This document shows positions 48,027 through 57,733 of a DNA stretch of 64,000 bases, in pieces. Origin of the DNA: Methanobacterium spitsbergense (GTDB taxonomy: Archaea; Methanobacteriota; Methanobacteria; Methanobacteriales; Methanobacteriaceae). The position numbers and the translations under genes are program-made. The notes below the pieces were generated by a model. The model was not told the origin of the DNA, searched no databases, and saw only the letters and a list, made by a program, of their open reading frames with translations. The DNA is taken from the NCBI RefSeq assembly GCF_019931065.1, contig NZ_JAIOUQ010000007.1, positions 319,962-383,961 of the forward strand, written 5' to 3'. The first letter of the stretch is position 1, and each line of letters opens with the position of its first letter.

Positions 48027-49226
48027 TTAAAATTCATTTCCAAGATATTTACCAAGTCTCCTTGCTAAAGCAACAATTGTAAGAACAGGAGGTGCTCCTG
48101 GAGCCTTTGGGAAAACGCTGGCATCTGCAACAAATAGATTGGACAATTCAGTTTCAAGATTTTTATCAATTACTTGCCCAATTGCAGCGGTTCCTCCTGG
48201 ATGGGCTCCTCTAGCAGGGGTAGATGTTAAAGTGGTAGGATCAACGCCCGCCTCCGTTAATATGGCTCCTGCGACAGCAGATCCTTTGGCAAGAAGACTT
48301 ACATCATTGGATGTACTATACTTTTTAACACTATTCTCAAGAACAGTTCCGCTTGGTTCATCTGCTATTTTAATCATTAATCCTATTATATCTCCTTTAC
48401 TGACGTTGAACTTCATGAGTTTATTATTGAGTATGCCTGAGTAGTGTGGAGATAAAATAACGTCATCTAATGTAATTAGAGCATTCATTGTTACTTCAGT
48501 GTTAAAATCTATTTTCCCTAATATCCCGCCTACAGTTACAAATGTGTCAACAAAAAGATTGTTACCAGCATCTATACCTGATCTGTTTAATATTCTAGGA
48601 GTTCCAATACCACCTGCAGACAACACAACACAATCAGCTAAAAATTCTTTGTCTTTACTTTTTACACCCCTTAATTCACCATTTTTAATGATAATTTCCG
48701 TGATAGCTGTGTTATCAATAACTTTTGCACCAAAATCTACTGCTTCATCCACATATTTTCTGCTTGTCCATTTAGAATCCCTTGGACATCCAAAAGTACA
48801 TTTACCACAGGGTTTACAAGTTTCATGATTAATAAATTTGGGCATTTTTTGTGTTTTAAAACCAAGTGATTCTGCCTTATCCATTATAAGTTTAGTGCCA
48901 GGTCCAAAATGTGAATCTGGAAGTGTTGATACACCCATTTCAATTTCAATTTCTTTGAAGTGATCTTCAAGATCAATACCAATATTTTTTAACTGTTCTT
49001 GACATGTTCGAACAGCATTTCCTGCAGTTACCAGTGTTGTTCCACCGACGCAACTAGTTTTTAATAGCTCAACACCAACTTCAGCATTTTCATAGTGTTT
49101 AAAAGCATCTTTAATTTTGGTATACGGTCCTTTTTCTATTAGGGTAACATTTTTTCCTTTTTTTGCTAGTTCCCTAGCAACTGTTGCGCCACCTGCGCCC
49201 GATCCAACGATAATAAATTTTTTCAT
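48027..49226 (-). CDS. GMC-family FAD oxidoreductase with ferredoxin-like cysteine motif
   Basis: This is a 399-residue FAD enzyme, shorter than most GMC oxidoreductases. It has the dinucleotide motif [22 protein letters not shown] with an acidic end (EKGPY), [17 protein letters not shown], the mid-protein [12 protein letters not shown] (C137, C140, C143, C147), [15 protein letters not shown], and the C-terminal [13 protein letters not shown] and [17 protein letters not shown]. The enzyme probably oxidises an alcohol group; the substrate is not evident. The cysteine spacing is that of a [4Fe-4S] site. A small membrane-protein gene lies 30 bases upstream on the same strand. Confidence 0.88.
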   Translation of the reverse strand: MKKFIIVGSGAGGATVARELAKKGKNVTLIEKGPYTKIKDAFKHYENAEVGVELLKTSCVGGTTLVTAGNAVRTCQEQLKNIGIDLEDHFKEIEIEMGVSTLPDSHFGPGTKLIMDKAESLGFKTQKMPKFINHETCKPCGKCTFGCPRDSKWTSRKYVDEAVDFGAKVIDNTAITEIIIKNGELRGVKSKDKEFLADCVVLSAGGIGTPRILNRSGIDAGNNLFVDTFVTVGGILGKIDFNTEVTMNALITLDDVILSPHYSGILNNKLMKFNVSKGDIIGLMIKIADEPSGTVLENSVKKYSTSNDVSLLAKGSAVAGAILTEAGVDPTTLTSTPARGAHPGGTAAIGQVIDKNLETELSNLFVADASVFPKAPGAPPVLTIVALARRLGKYLGNEF

Positions 49227-49256
49227 AAAATCATCAACATTAAATTTAGATTAAAA

Positions 49257-49691
49257 TTAAGCTCTTTTCAGTGTTCTACGAGGTTGGCTTGGCTTAAATT
49301 CCTGTTTTTTCTCTTTTTTTTCCATGAAGAATCTAACTGCTAAAAATCCTCCCAATAAACCAAATCCTCCATATATTATTAGCGAAACAATTAAGCTGAA
49401 TATAAGATTTAATATGCCGCTGAATGCAACTAAAACACCGAGTGAAAGTGGATTTGGAAGAACATATGGTAATGTTGGGGGTGTTATAAATCCGAAAAAG
49501 AAAAAGAATATGCAGAAAATGCCTGTTGCAATACCTCCAACCTTATAACTTGTATCTTCAGGTCGAGTAAGATAAGTTGCAATAAATCCCATAATTATTA
49601 GAGAGATAACCCCTCCAATACCAACTAAAGGTAGGATAATACCTAATATGAAGCTAATAATTATTGCAGTTTCAATATTGAAATTTGGCAT
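49257..49691 (-). CDS. Small four-TM membrane protein (DUF5518-like)
   Basis: This is a 144-residue protein with four hydrophobic segments (about 8-42, 50-70, 80-100, 105-130) and a basic C-terminal tail (KKEKKQEFKPSQPRRTLKRA) that should stay in the cytoplasm. The glycine-rich segments resemble DUF5518-type proteins of Methanobacteriales, whose role is unknown. GGGAG precedes the ATG. It lies directly upstream of the GMC oxidoreductase on the same strand and may be cotranscribed. Confidence 0.7.
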   Translation of the reverse strand: MPNFNIETAIIISFILGIILPLVGIGGVISLIIMGFIATYLTRPEDTSYKVGGIATGIFCIFFFFFGFITPPTLPYVLPNPLSLGVLVAFSGILNLIFSLIVSLIIYGGFGLLGGFLAVRFFMEKKEKKQEFKPSQPRRTLKRA

Positions 49692-50088
49692 TTTGATACT
49701 CCCAAAATAAATATAGTAATACTTGTTATAGTGTGAACATTATGACATAAAATTATTTCTACGGATAGTTATCCTTTTTGATTACAGTTAAATGTTACTA
49801 AAATATTTTTATTGAATTTAACTCTATTGATTATTAAACTTCTTAATCGTTAATATTTTTTTAAAAATTACATTATTATTATTTTTAGAGTTCATTATTT
49901 GCCAAATACAAATAAAACATTTTATATAGGTTTTAAAATTGAAACCTTACTTAATATTTGATTGTATCATAAAGATTAAACTTTAGTACCATTTAAAATA
50001 AAAAAATGGTTTATGGATTTGAATTTTTGTATTGTATCACTGGTTCGTTTAAGTTGGTGAATGGAAATTTAAAGAGGAATATAAATAA
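49692..50088. other. AT-rich intergenic region
   Basis: About 400 bases without a gene. An inverted repeat ACCATTT/AAATGGT at about 49989-50010 can form a small hairpin, and TTGTATCA occurs twice (about 49963 and 50034). TATA-like ATTTTATATAGG at about 49919-49930 could be the old promoter of the metal-regulator relic on its right. Confidence 0.35.
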
Positions 50089-50337
50089 AAAGTTGAAATA
50101 GCTGAAGATGTGATACACAAACATAAAATTCTTAAAAATTTTTTGCATATCATTGGTGTAGATATGGCAACAGCAGTTGAAGATGCATGTTCCATGGAAC
50201 ATGTTCTAGACGTTACAACAATAAAAAAATTAAAAAAGTTCGCAGAATCTACTGAAATTTGGCAAATACAGATGAATTATTATATTCATTTAAATATTAT
50301 GAGAAAATGGGAAATTACCAACATAAAAACCATTTAA
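50089..50337 (+). pseudogene. Relic of a DtxR/MntR-type metal-dependent regulator
   Basis: The frame reads KVEIAEDVIHKHKILKNFL, then GVDMATAVEDACSMEHVLD and a short helix KKLKKFAE. This is the core dimerisation and metal-binding region of DtxR-family repressors (typically 'IAExVxxRHrlLexFL...AExDACkxEHxls', where the C, E and H bind metal). The DNA-binding domain is missing upstream, where a TAA and other changes break the frame. The part after residue 50 is unrelated. What remains cannot be a working regulator. Confidence 0.65.
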
Positions 50338-50515
50338 CATATCTCTCAAAATTTTATAGATCCCATCCAATTATCAATCTAAGAAATCCAAGAATTTTTA
50401 TTGGTTTAAACCAAAATATACTTAATAACACAATAAAAACTACATAAATAATTTGTGAAACTTTTTTATAAAAATTAATTCATAAAAAAAATATTAAAGG
50501 TTTAAAGGTGTAAAC

Positions 50516-51229
50516 ATGGGTTTTTTGGACGGTATTAGGAATAAAGATCTTGAAAAACTTGAAAAGGATCGAAATATAAACGTTATTCTTAAGATTCTTA
50601 AAAATGGTGATGAAAACACCAGATGTGATGCTGCAAGAGCTCTTGGGAGACTTAAAGATAAAAAAGCAGTTAATGGTCTATTAGAATCATTGGAAGATGA
50701 AAGTGAGGACGTAAGATGGAATTCTGCTAGTGCACTTGGCATGATTGGGGATAAAAGAGCAGTAAAACCTTTAATAAATACGCTTAAACATGATAAATCG
50801 TATGTAAAGGTTCATGCAGCTGATTCACTAGGTATGTTAGGTGATATTAGTGCTGTTGAACCCTTAATTGGAGAATTAAACTCTGAAAAAGTTAGAAACC
50901 ACGCAGCATTGGCTTTAGGAATGTTGGGTGATGACAGAGCAGTGAAATATCTAATAAATGCTCTTAAAGTAGATGATTTCACTTATAGAACGGCTGCAGA
51001 GGAAGCATTGGGTATTATAGGGGATGTTAGTGCAGTAGAACCATTGATCAAACTTTTGAATGATAATGATGTGAGTGTAAAAAGACATGCAGCAGGAGCA
51101 CTTGGAAAAATCGGAGATGAAAAAGCTATAAAACCACTTCGGGATGCTCAGAAAAATGAAAAATGGTATGTTAGGCTTCAAATAGAAGAAGCAGTTAAGG
51201 ATATTCAATCAAAAGAAACAGAAAAATAA
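50516..51229 (+). CDS. HEAT-repeat protein (PBS-lyase type repeats)
   Basis: This is a 237-residue soluble protein of about six to seven HEAT-like repeats of roughly 31 residues: DVRWNSASALGMIGDKRAVKPLINTL is typical, with A-A-x-A-L-G-x-x-G-D at the same place in each unit. The repeats start at about residue 30 and fill the protein to the end. Such repeats form curved binding surfaces for other proteins. They occur in phycobilin lyases but here imply only protein binding. AAGGTGTAA precedes the ATG. No partner is evident; the cobalamin-binding protein gene is convergent. Confidence 0.9.
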   Translation: MGFLDGIRNKDLEKLEKDRNINVILKILKNGDENTRCDAARALGRLKDKKAVNGLLESLEDESEDVRWNSASALGMIGDKRAVKPLINTLKHDKSYVKVHAADSLGMLGDISAVEPLIGELNSEKVRNHAALALGMLGDDRAVKYLINALKVDDFTYRTAAEEALGIIGDVSAVEPLIKLLNDNDVSVKRHAAGALGKIGDEKAIKPLRDAQKNEKWYVRLQIEEAVKDIQSKETEK

Positions 51230-51298
51230 AATGTTTAGCTTATGGAATCGCACCGGACTTTTTTTGTTTATGTTATTACCAAAAATTTATATTTTATT

Positions 51299-52339
51299 TT
51301 AAAATTCATTATAATTTTCCATTACGAGTTTTTCACCCATTTCAACTGCAGTTTCAGCATCTTCTGCCTGTCCATCAGCACCAACTTTTTTCCAAAGATC
51401 CATATCTATTCTAAAAGGATATCCTCCTACAATTATCTTGGGATCACTACATTCGCTACACCCACGAACAGATTTTACAAGATCAATTACCTCACCAATA
51501 TGCGAACCAATGGTAGCAGATATCAAGACCAGATCAGCTTTTTTACTTATTATGGTCTGTATTATACTATCTTTTGGAGTGTTAGCTCCTAAATAAAATG
51601 TATTCCAACCATCCATTTCAAAGAAATCTGCAACCATCCTCACACCAATTTCATGAAGTTCTCTACTAACACTCATTGCAACAAGAACTTTGCCTGTTTT
51701 TTCGTTCATTGAAATATAGGGATAAAGTTGAGACATTATTAGCTGAGTAGCTGCTGTAAAGTAATGTTCTTGACCTACTGTAATCTTATTCTCCTGCCAT
51801 AACCTACCAATTTCATAGAGTGAACTTTGAAAAACATGAAGATAAATATCTTTAACACTTATTCCATTATCAACAGCTTCCATAATCATTTTTCCTGCTG
51901 AATGGCGATCACCATCAAGTAGTAATTTTAAATACTGTTCAAGAAGTTTTACAAGTGGTTTATCTGCATTCACAAAGGATGCGTAATTTGAGGGTATGGC
52001 TAAATTATCAATACTTTCCTCAATATACTTAACTGCAACACTACTCTTTTTGGGAGGTAAATTTTTAATAATCACATCTTCCATAATTTCCAATCTCTCT
52101 TTTAGACGTTCTTCCGGAAAGCCTAAATTAACAAGGAAGATTCTTTCCCATGATATGTAATCTGCAAATAAATCCGGACTTGAAGCTTCAATTGCCTCAA
52201 AAAGATATGATAGACTATATTCAGTATCTTCAATGTACTTTTTAAATTCAGATTCTCCATAATAATTGTTGAATTCTCCCTGAGATTTAAATTGTTTGGT
52301 TACAATTTCTTTAGCAAGTAAATACGCATCTTTATTCAT
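51299..52339 (-). CDS. Stand-alone cobalamin-binding protein with CarH-type signature
   Basis: This 346-residue protein has an N-terminal helical region of unknown type (1-125), a cobalamin-cap helical bundle (about 128-212) and a Rossmann-like B12-binding domain (about 217-345). The cap has W181-x9-E191-H192 (LWQENKITVGQEH), the signature of the adenosylcobalamin photoreceptors CarH/LitR. The Rossmann domain has E227-x-H229-x-x-G232, where H229 would be the lower cobalt ligand. No MerR-type DNA-binding domain or kinase is fused. The ATG at 52339 follows AGAGGT. It could be a light, oxygen or corrinoid sensor or, less likely, a corrinoid methyl carrier. Confidence 0.85.
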   Translation of the reverse strand: MNKDAYLLAKEIVTKQFKSQGEFNNYYGESEFKKYIEDTEYSLSYLFEAIEASSPDLFADYISWERIFLVNLGFPEERLKERLEIMEDVIIKNLPPKKSSVAVKYIEESIDNLAIPSNYASFVNADKPLVKLLEQYLKLLLDGDRHSAGKMIMEAVDNGISVKDIYLHVFQSSLYEIGRLWQENKITVGQEHYFTAATQLIMSQLYPYISMNEKTGKVLVAMSVSRELHEIGVRMVADFFEMDGWNTFYLGANTPKDSIIQTIISKKADLVLISATIGSHIGEVIDLVKSVRGCSECSDPKIIVGGYPFRIDMDLWKKVGADGQAEDAETAVEMGEKLVMENYNEF

Positions 52340-52619
52340 CAATTAAACCTCTTTAATCAGTTAAATATCTAGGTTCATAATATATTGATTATTTAATTAG
52401 AGGATATAAGTTTACCTTTGCATTTTTTATTTCCTAAAACTATATGGTTTTTGAAAATATTAAATATTCTTAAATATTATTTAATTTAATTCCAAATTAT
52501 TATTTTGAGAAAGTATACTTTTTTTAAATTATAATGTCAAGAACAAATTTAGTCTATAAAATTTTAATGAATACAATGTAGGGTGAAATATTTGTTATAG
52601 TTCGTTTAAACAGATATTT

Positions 52620-53393
52620 ATGAAATTTTTATCTGAAAAGAATCCAGATCAACAACGCACATTTGAGATAATAAATGAAGGATTATCCAAGAAAGCAGTG
52701 ATTGTGTTAATGGTATGTTGTAGAGTTATTTATGAAGGAAGAGCGAGGAGCAAACTAGCTTCTGGGGACAGAATGATTATTATAAAATCAGATGGTTCGT
52801 TCATGATCCATCAAGATAGAAACCTTGAACCAGTTAACTGGCAGCCACCAAAATCACAGTGCAAAGCTAGTTTAAAAAAAGGAATTATGTATATTGAAGG
52901 AAAGCGACGAAACCCTCCTGAAAGACTTGAAGTTGAAATACACAACACTTACATTGCATCCTACTTTAATGGAGAAGATTCTAAGGACCTAGAGTTAACG
53001 GGTTACGAAGAAAATATGAGAGAACTGGTATTTGAAAACCCTGAAATAATAGAAGAAGGTTTCAGACCATCAAATCGAGAATATTCAACACCTAATGGAT
53101 TTATTGATGTTTTGGGTAAGGACAAAAACGGAAATTTGATGGTTATTGAATTAAAAAGTAGACGTGCAGGTATTAATGCTGTTAAACAACTCAAAAAGTA
53201 TTTGGACTGTTTTTCTGATCATAAAGAATTTGTTAGAGGTATTCTAGTAGCTCCAAGTATCACTGGGGATGCCGAAGAACTTCTTGAGGAATATAAACTG
53301 GAATATAAATCTTTGGAACCGCCTAGGGAATTTGGAAATGATAAAAATTTAACATTAGATTTTTTCAATCAAGCTGATTCAAAAAACTATTAA
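52620..53393 (+). CDS. nucS: Endonuclease NucS (EndoMS)
   Basis: NucS/EndoMS cuts DNA at mismatches and at branched or flap structures, and works with the sliding clamp PCNA in archaea lacking MutS-MutL. The 257-residue protein has an N-terminal beta-rich DNA-binding domain and a C-terminal RecB-like nuclease domain with D163 (FIDVLGKD) and E177-x-K179 ([10 protein letters not shown]), plus QLKKYLD. The C-terminal NLTLDFF resembles a PCNA-interaction motif. There is no ribosome binding site; a TATA-like TTGTTATAG lies about 30 bases before the ATG, so the transcript may be leaderless. Confidence 0.94.
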   Translation: MKFLSEKNPDQQRTFEIINEGLSKKAVIVLMVCCRVIYEGRARSKLASGDRMIIIKSDGSFMIHQDRNLEPVNWQPPKSQCKASLKKGIMYIEGKRRNPPERLEVEIHNTYIASYFNGEDSKDLELTGYEENMRELVFENPEIIEEGFRPSNREYSTPNGFIDVLGKDKNGNLMVIELKSRRAGINAVKQLKKYLDCFSDHKEFVRGILVAPSITGDAEELLEEYKLEYKSLEPPREFGNDKNLTLDFFNQADSKNY

Positions 53394-53450
53394 GTTTAGT
53401 ATTTTATAATCATTTATCATGTTGAATTAAGAATTTTTTATGGGGAACAA

Positions 53451-54407
53451 ATGAAAAAAAAATTGTTAGCAGCTGTGGGAATGGTTGTTTTAGTAATATT
53501 ATTAGTGTTTGGAACATACAACTATTATACTGTTACACAGGATACTATTGTTGTGGGATACCTACCAAGTAACCATGACTCTGCTTTATTTGTTGCGGAC
53601 GCTTTGGGAATGTATCAAAAGGAGGGTCTTAAGGTTCAATTGGTTCCTTTCAGGGCTGGTTCTGAGATAACAGATGCAGCCAATCAAAACAGGATTGATG
53701 TTGGATACTGTGGAATCACTCCTGTAACCAGTGCAATAGATCAAAATTCAACTGTAAAAATTGTTGCAGCTGTAAATCAGGAAGGTAGTGGAATTGTTGT
53801 TTCTGAAAATAATAATATAACCAATGTTAGCCAATTTGTTGATAAAAAATTTTTAGTACCCAAGGAGGGAGGAATTCAGGATGTTCTTTTCAGATATCTG
53901 CTTATGAACAATAATATAAGTTCATCAAGCATTAACATAACAGAACTTGAAACTCCTCTTATGCAGAATGCACTGGCTGCGGGAAAGGTTGATGGATACA
54001 TTGCTTGGGAACCATACGTATCTCAAGCCGATTTCATAGGAAATGATGATGTTTTCATGTATTCTAAGGATATTTGGCCGAATCATCCATGTTGTGTTGT
54101 TATTACAACAAATAAATTTATGAAACAAAAGCCAGATCAACTTAGAAAATTCCTTAAGATACATGTAGAAGCAACTGATTATGTTAACACCCATAGAAAT
54201 GAAACAGCAGCAATTTTATCAAAAAAATTAGGTACTAATATTAATGTAGAACATGAAGCATTAAAACATGTTGAATTTATAGCAATACCTACACCTGAAT
54301 TTGATGCTAAGATAATTAAATTAATTGATGTTCAAAAAGAGTTGGGTTATGTAAAGAATAATTTAACACTTGAACAAGTATTAGATTTGAATTTCTTACC
54401 TACATAA
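53451..54407 (+). CDS. Orphan ABC-type substrate-binding protein (NMT1/SsuA-like)
   Basis: This is a 318-residue protein with an N-terminal hydrophobic anchor or signal (residues 4-24, no lipobox cysteine). It is followed by a periplasmic-binding-protein fold of the SsuA/TauA/ThiY class (VVGYLPSNHDSALFVADALGMYQKEGLKVQLVPFRAGSEI, GYCGITPVTSAI, GKVDGYIAWEPYVSQA). These bind taurine, alkanesulfonates, pyrimidine precursors or related small molecules. No permease or ATPase gene accompanies it, which is unusual. The start has a GGGGAA sequence just upstream. The MFS gene on the other strand is convergent. Confidence 0.85.
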   Translation: MKKKLLAAVGMVVLVILLVFGTYNYYTVTQDTIVVGYLPSNHDSALFVADALGMYQKEGLKVQLVPFRAGSEITDAANQNRIDVGYCGITPVTSAIDQNSTVKIVAAVNQEGSGIVVSENNNITNVSQFVDKKFLVPKEGGIQDVLFRYLLMNNNISSSSINITELETPLMQNALAAGKVDGYIAWEPYVSQADFIGNDDVFMYSKDIWPNHPCCVVITTNKFMKQKPDQLRKFLKIHVEATDYVNTHRNETAAILSKKLGTNINVEHEALKHVEFIAIPTPEFDAKIIKLIDVQKELGYVKNNLTLEQVLDLNFLPT

Positions 54408-54441
54408 TCTAATATTAATTCTTTATTTTTTAATATTAAAA

Positions 54442-55959
54442 CTAATTAAAATCATCTTCTAACATTAATTCTTTTTTTATATCTTCTTTTGAATTTTTTG
54501 TATCATATTCATTGGCTAAAGGGTTTTCCTTGGAGAATAATGATGCAACGATAATCAAAACACTTATGATGGCACCTATTAGGAATGCTTGGTGGAAACC
54601 AGTGAGAAGTGTTTCAACTGGTACACTAAACTGGAAAGCACCAGTTGATGTAACACCCTCAACATTGGAAGATATATGGCTTACTGTACTGTCAAATATT
54701 GTTTCGAAGATCACAACACCCATTACAAGTCCAAGATATTTGGCTGTGTTTAAAAGGCTTGAAACTGATCCCATCATTCCTGGAGGGCTGTGGCTCATAA
54801 CAAGTTTATTATTGGCTGGTGAAAACATACCATCAGAAAGGGATCTCATTAGAAGTGCTATCAACACAAATAATATCCCAAATTTACCAATTGTAGGGTC
54901 TAAAACTGTTAAAACGAAAAGTGCAATTGCAAGACAAATAGCACCAACAAGAGATGGTATTTTAGAACCCATGCGGTCAGAAATCCTACCAGATAAAGGT
55001 CCTACAAATACAATTAACAGCGTTGGTACAAGTATGATGAGACCTGCAATATCTGTACTGTAATTCATTATCAGTTCAAGGTAAAATGGTAATAAAAATA
55101 TGGTACCAGTAAGCACGAAGCTCGTCATGAACCCCGCTGCTATTGAAAGATTTAGATATTTCTGTTTAAGAAGACACATATTGAAAAGAGGGTGAGGATA
55201 GAGTAATTCCCATTTATAAAACAGGAATATAAGAACTATTGAAGATAAAAAACCACTTAAAATTAATGGTGAGGTCCAACCCAATCTTCCACCCATTTCA
55301 AGTGATATTATAAGAGCGATTACAGCAAGGAATATTAAAAGTGATCCAATTAAGTCAAATCCCTGGTAATCTTCAGTGGCATGCATTTCAGGTAAAAATT
55401 GATAGGCTAGAATCATTGCAATAATACCTAAAGGTACCGTAATGAAAAAAATCCAGTGCCATCCAAAATATTCTGTGATAAATCCTCCCACACCATAACC
55501 CAATGATAGGGCAACTGTTGTTGCAAGTGAAATATATCCGAATACTTTACCTCTTGTAATATGAGGAAATGTGGTTGATATAATAGCAGGGGTCATGGAT
55601 AGTAACATTGCAGAACCAATGCCCTGAAGAATTCTTGAAGATATCAACTGATATATATCCAATGATATTCCAGAAAAGTATGATCCAATGGTAAATAGGA
55701 ATAATCCTCCTAAAAAAATCTTCTTATATCCCACATAATCTCCTATTTTTCCAAATATCAGGAGAAAACTTGTCAAAACCAGAAGATGTGCCACAACAAC
55801 CCACGAAACAAGCGAAGTGCTAACGTCGAGATATTGGGAAATTGTTGGAAGTGCTATAGTAACAATACCTGCACTAAAAGACCATATAAAGACCCCAAAA
55901 GACATTATGAATGCTACCAAATTTCTATTTGTCTTTTTAATGGGTATATACTTGTACAT
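54442..55959 (-). CDS. MFS drug-export-type transporter (DHA2 family, 14 TM)
   Basis: This is a 505-residue membrane protein with about 14 transmembrane segments, typical of the DHA2 branch (EmrB/QacA type). Visible motifs are IVTIALPTISQYLD in the first segment, the loop motif GKIGDYVGYKKIFLGG between segments 2 and 3, and the segment-5 motif GYGVGGFITEYFGWHWIFFITVPLG. It exports amphipathic compounds with proton entry; the natural substrate is unknown. GGAAGAATCTT precedes the ATG. It stands alone. A cytoplasmic C-terminal tail is rich in charged residues. Confidence 0.92.
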   Translation of the reverse strand: MYKYIPIKKTNRNLVAFIMSFGVFIWSFSAGIVTIALPTISQYLDVSTSLVSWVVVAHLLVLTSFLLIFGKIGDYVGYKKIFLGGLFLFTIGSYFSGISLDIYQLISSRILQGIGSAMLLSMTPAIISTTFPHITRGKVFGYISLATTVALSLGYGVGGFITEYFGWHWIFFITVPLGIIAMILAYQFLPEMHATEDYQGFDLIGSLLIFLAVIALIISLEMGGRLGWTSPLILSGFLSSIVLIFLFYKWELLYPHPLFNMCLLKQKYLNLSIAAGFMTSFVLTGTIFLLPFYLELIMNYSTDIAGLIILVPTLLIVFVGPLSGRISDRMGSKIPSLVGAICLAIALFVLTVLDPTIGKFGILFVLIALLMRSLSDGMFSPANNKLVMSHSPPGMMGSVSSLLNTAKYLGLVMGVVIFETIFDSTVSHISSNVEGVTSTGAFQFSVPVETLLTGFHQAFLIGAIISVLIIVASLFSKENPLANEYDTKNSKEDIKKELMLEDDFN

Positions 55960-56573
55960 AAGATTCTTCCATTATAATAATAAGATATTGTTAATAATAA
56001 GCGTAATAATTCCCAGTAAATAAATAGTTTAGAATAGTATATATCCTTTTTCAATACATGAAATTGTAATCATAAAATCATATTTTTTGTGGATAAATTG
56101 GATTTTCTGAAGGTTTTAATTCATCTATATTTTTTCTTAATATCAAAATTTTTATATTAATTTTATTAAGATTTTATATTCATTTGTTCTATACTAAAAG
56201 ATTGGTTATTAATACTGGGTTTAATTCAATAGGAAACTAGTTGAATTACCAAATGAGGACAGGAAATCATTATTATTTGGATCTAGTAGAATTTAAATTG
56301 GACTTAAATTTTTGGTTATATTGAAGAAACATGAAGATCATTGCATTGAGATGTACCTAGTAACATCACAAACATCTGTTTGTTGGGAGTACTTGATATT
56401 TTTGATTGTCTTATAATTTAATTCATTGAAAACTTTTTGGTCACTGGAACATGTATGCATCCATTAATATTTGGCAAGCATATTACAAAGAGAATTTATA
56501 ATTAAATTTAAAATAGATTTATTAATGAAATAATTTTAATCCGCTGTTTATCACAAACAATTAATAATGCCCA
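55960..56573. other. Long intergenic region, possible heavily decayed frame
   Basis: This 614-base stretch has no intact gene. The plus strand from about 56228 to 56470 can be read with only two stops, including RKLVELPNEDRKSLLFGSSR, but no family is recognisable and such runs are not rare by chance. TATA-like sequence for the MFS gene lies near 56020-56045 (minus strand). Confidence 0.35.
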
Positions 56574-57719
56574 TTATATTGTTGAGATAAGCTCTGCAAG
56601 TTGTTCGAGGTTTCTTACCTCAAAGAATTCTGCACCAGAGTCTTCATAATATGAAACACAGCTATCAACAACATTCCATTTGTTTCGCGGCTCAGGATTT
56701 AGAATAATCACTTTTTTGGACTTATCTACTATATACTCCATACCATCAGAACTTAACGGTCTTTTACCGGATTTAGGGCCTGCCCAGTCACGACAGTCAC
56801 TTAAAATCAAAACATAAGATTTATTGTTAAGATCAGCCTGTTCTTTGAAACTTTCAAAAGCACTGTGCATGTTTGAAGTTCCATGTATCATCTGATTTTT
56901 TTGACGAATATCCCTAACCTTAATAAAAGCATCTAAAAGATTTGGTTCTTCAAGTGCAGATGTTGTTTCTACTGTTTTATTATCAAATTCGAAAGTTTTT
57001 GCCTTTTTAAATGAATTTTGTGCTGCATAAACCATTAAGAAAAACCAGTTACTTATCCAATCGCAGGATCCACTAACATCGTTAAGAAAGAAGTGTCTGT
57101 TTTTTTTCATTCTAGGTTTTGTTTTGATAATCTCAATCAAAGTGTTACCATATTTAAGATTCTTTCTAAGTGTTTTTCTTATATCTGGACGCATATTTTT
57201 GGATTGTTTACGTCTTCTAACCCTTTTATTTGCAATTTTATTCCCTAGTTTCTGGCAAAGATCCAATAGTTCAGGTTCAAATGTTGTTAAATGGTTAATA
57301 TCTTTTCTAAGGAGTTCAGATTCATCCATATTTCTGTTTAACTCATCAAGTGGAGGTCTATAACTTGTAATATCAGATTCAGATACATATATTTTGGTTT
57401 TAGAAGGGTCTAACATTTTGAAAGAATAGTTGTAACCCTTTAAAAGATTTTTATTATTAGATGTTTTTGATTTAGAAGAACCATCTGATCCAACAGATTC
57501 ATCACTTTCATTTCCATCACCAAATACCGATCTAAAAACTTTATCAAATTTAGCACGCTGCTGATTATTTTTTATATACACCGAAGCTAGAGCATCATTC
57601 AAAATTTCTTCATTGTCTTTGAACATTTGCATTGTTTCATGAGCTGTTTGGGTGCTTCTTAAACTGGCAGGTATATTATTTTCCCGTAGAAGCCTTGAAA
57701 ACTTAACTATCTTTTCCAT
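56574..57719 (-). CDS. VWA-domain protein (CoxE-like)
   Basis: The 381-residue protein matches the CoxE/YehP class that works with MoxR ATPases. The N-terminal half is helical and charged (KFSRLLRENNIPASLRSTQ; residues 130-210 basic). The C-terminal half (about 210-380) is a von Willebrand A domain with FLNDVSGSCDW in place of the usual DxSxS metal site and VLILSDCRDWAG as the distal metal motif. Serine and threonine positions of the metal site are partly altered (D-V-S-G-S is kept). It follows the MoxR gene by 14 bases on the same strand. The pair probably forms a chaperone that inserts a metal or assembles a complex. Confidence 0.87.
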   Translation of the reverse strand: MEKIVKFSRLLRENNIPASLRSTQTAHETMQMFKDNEEILNDALASVYIKNNQQRAKFDKVFRSVFGDGNESDESVGSDGSSKSKTSNNKNLLKGYNYSFKMLDPSKTKIYVSESDITSYRPPLDELNRNMDESELLRKDINHLTTFEPELLDLCQKLGNKIANKRVRRRKQSKNMRPDIRKTLRKNLKYGNTLIEIIKTKPRMKKNRHFFLNDVSGSCDWISNWFFLMVYAAQNSFKKAKTFEFDNKTVETTSALEEPNLLDAFIKVRDIRQKNQMIHGTSNMHSAFESFKEQADLNNKSYVLILSDCRDWAGPKSGKRPLSSDGMEYIVDKSKKVIILNPEPRNKWNVVDSCVSYYEDSGAEFFEVRNLEQLAELISTI

Positions 57720-57733
57720 ATTAATTCACTCAG

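Noticed and set aside
50259..50447. A 62-codon frame after the DtxR relic
   Set aside because: It has no ribosome binding site, does not continue the DtxR similarity, and shows no motif.
56228..56470. A stop-poor plus-strand reading (RKLVELPNEDRKSLLFGSSR and following)
   Set aside because: It has two stops, no ribosome binding site and no recognisable motif; runs of this length occur by chance.
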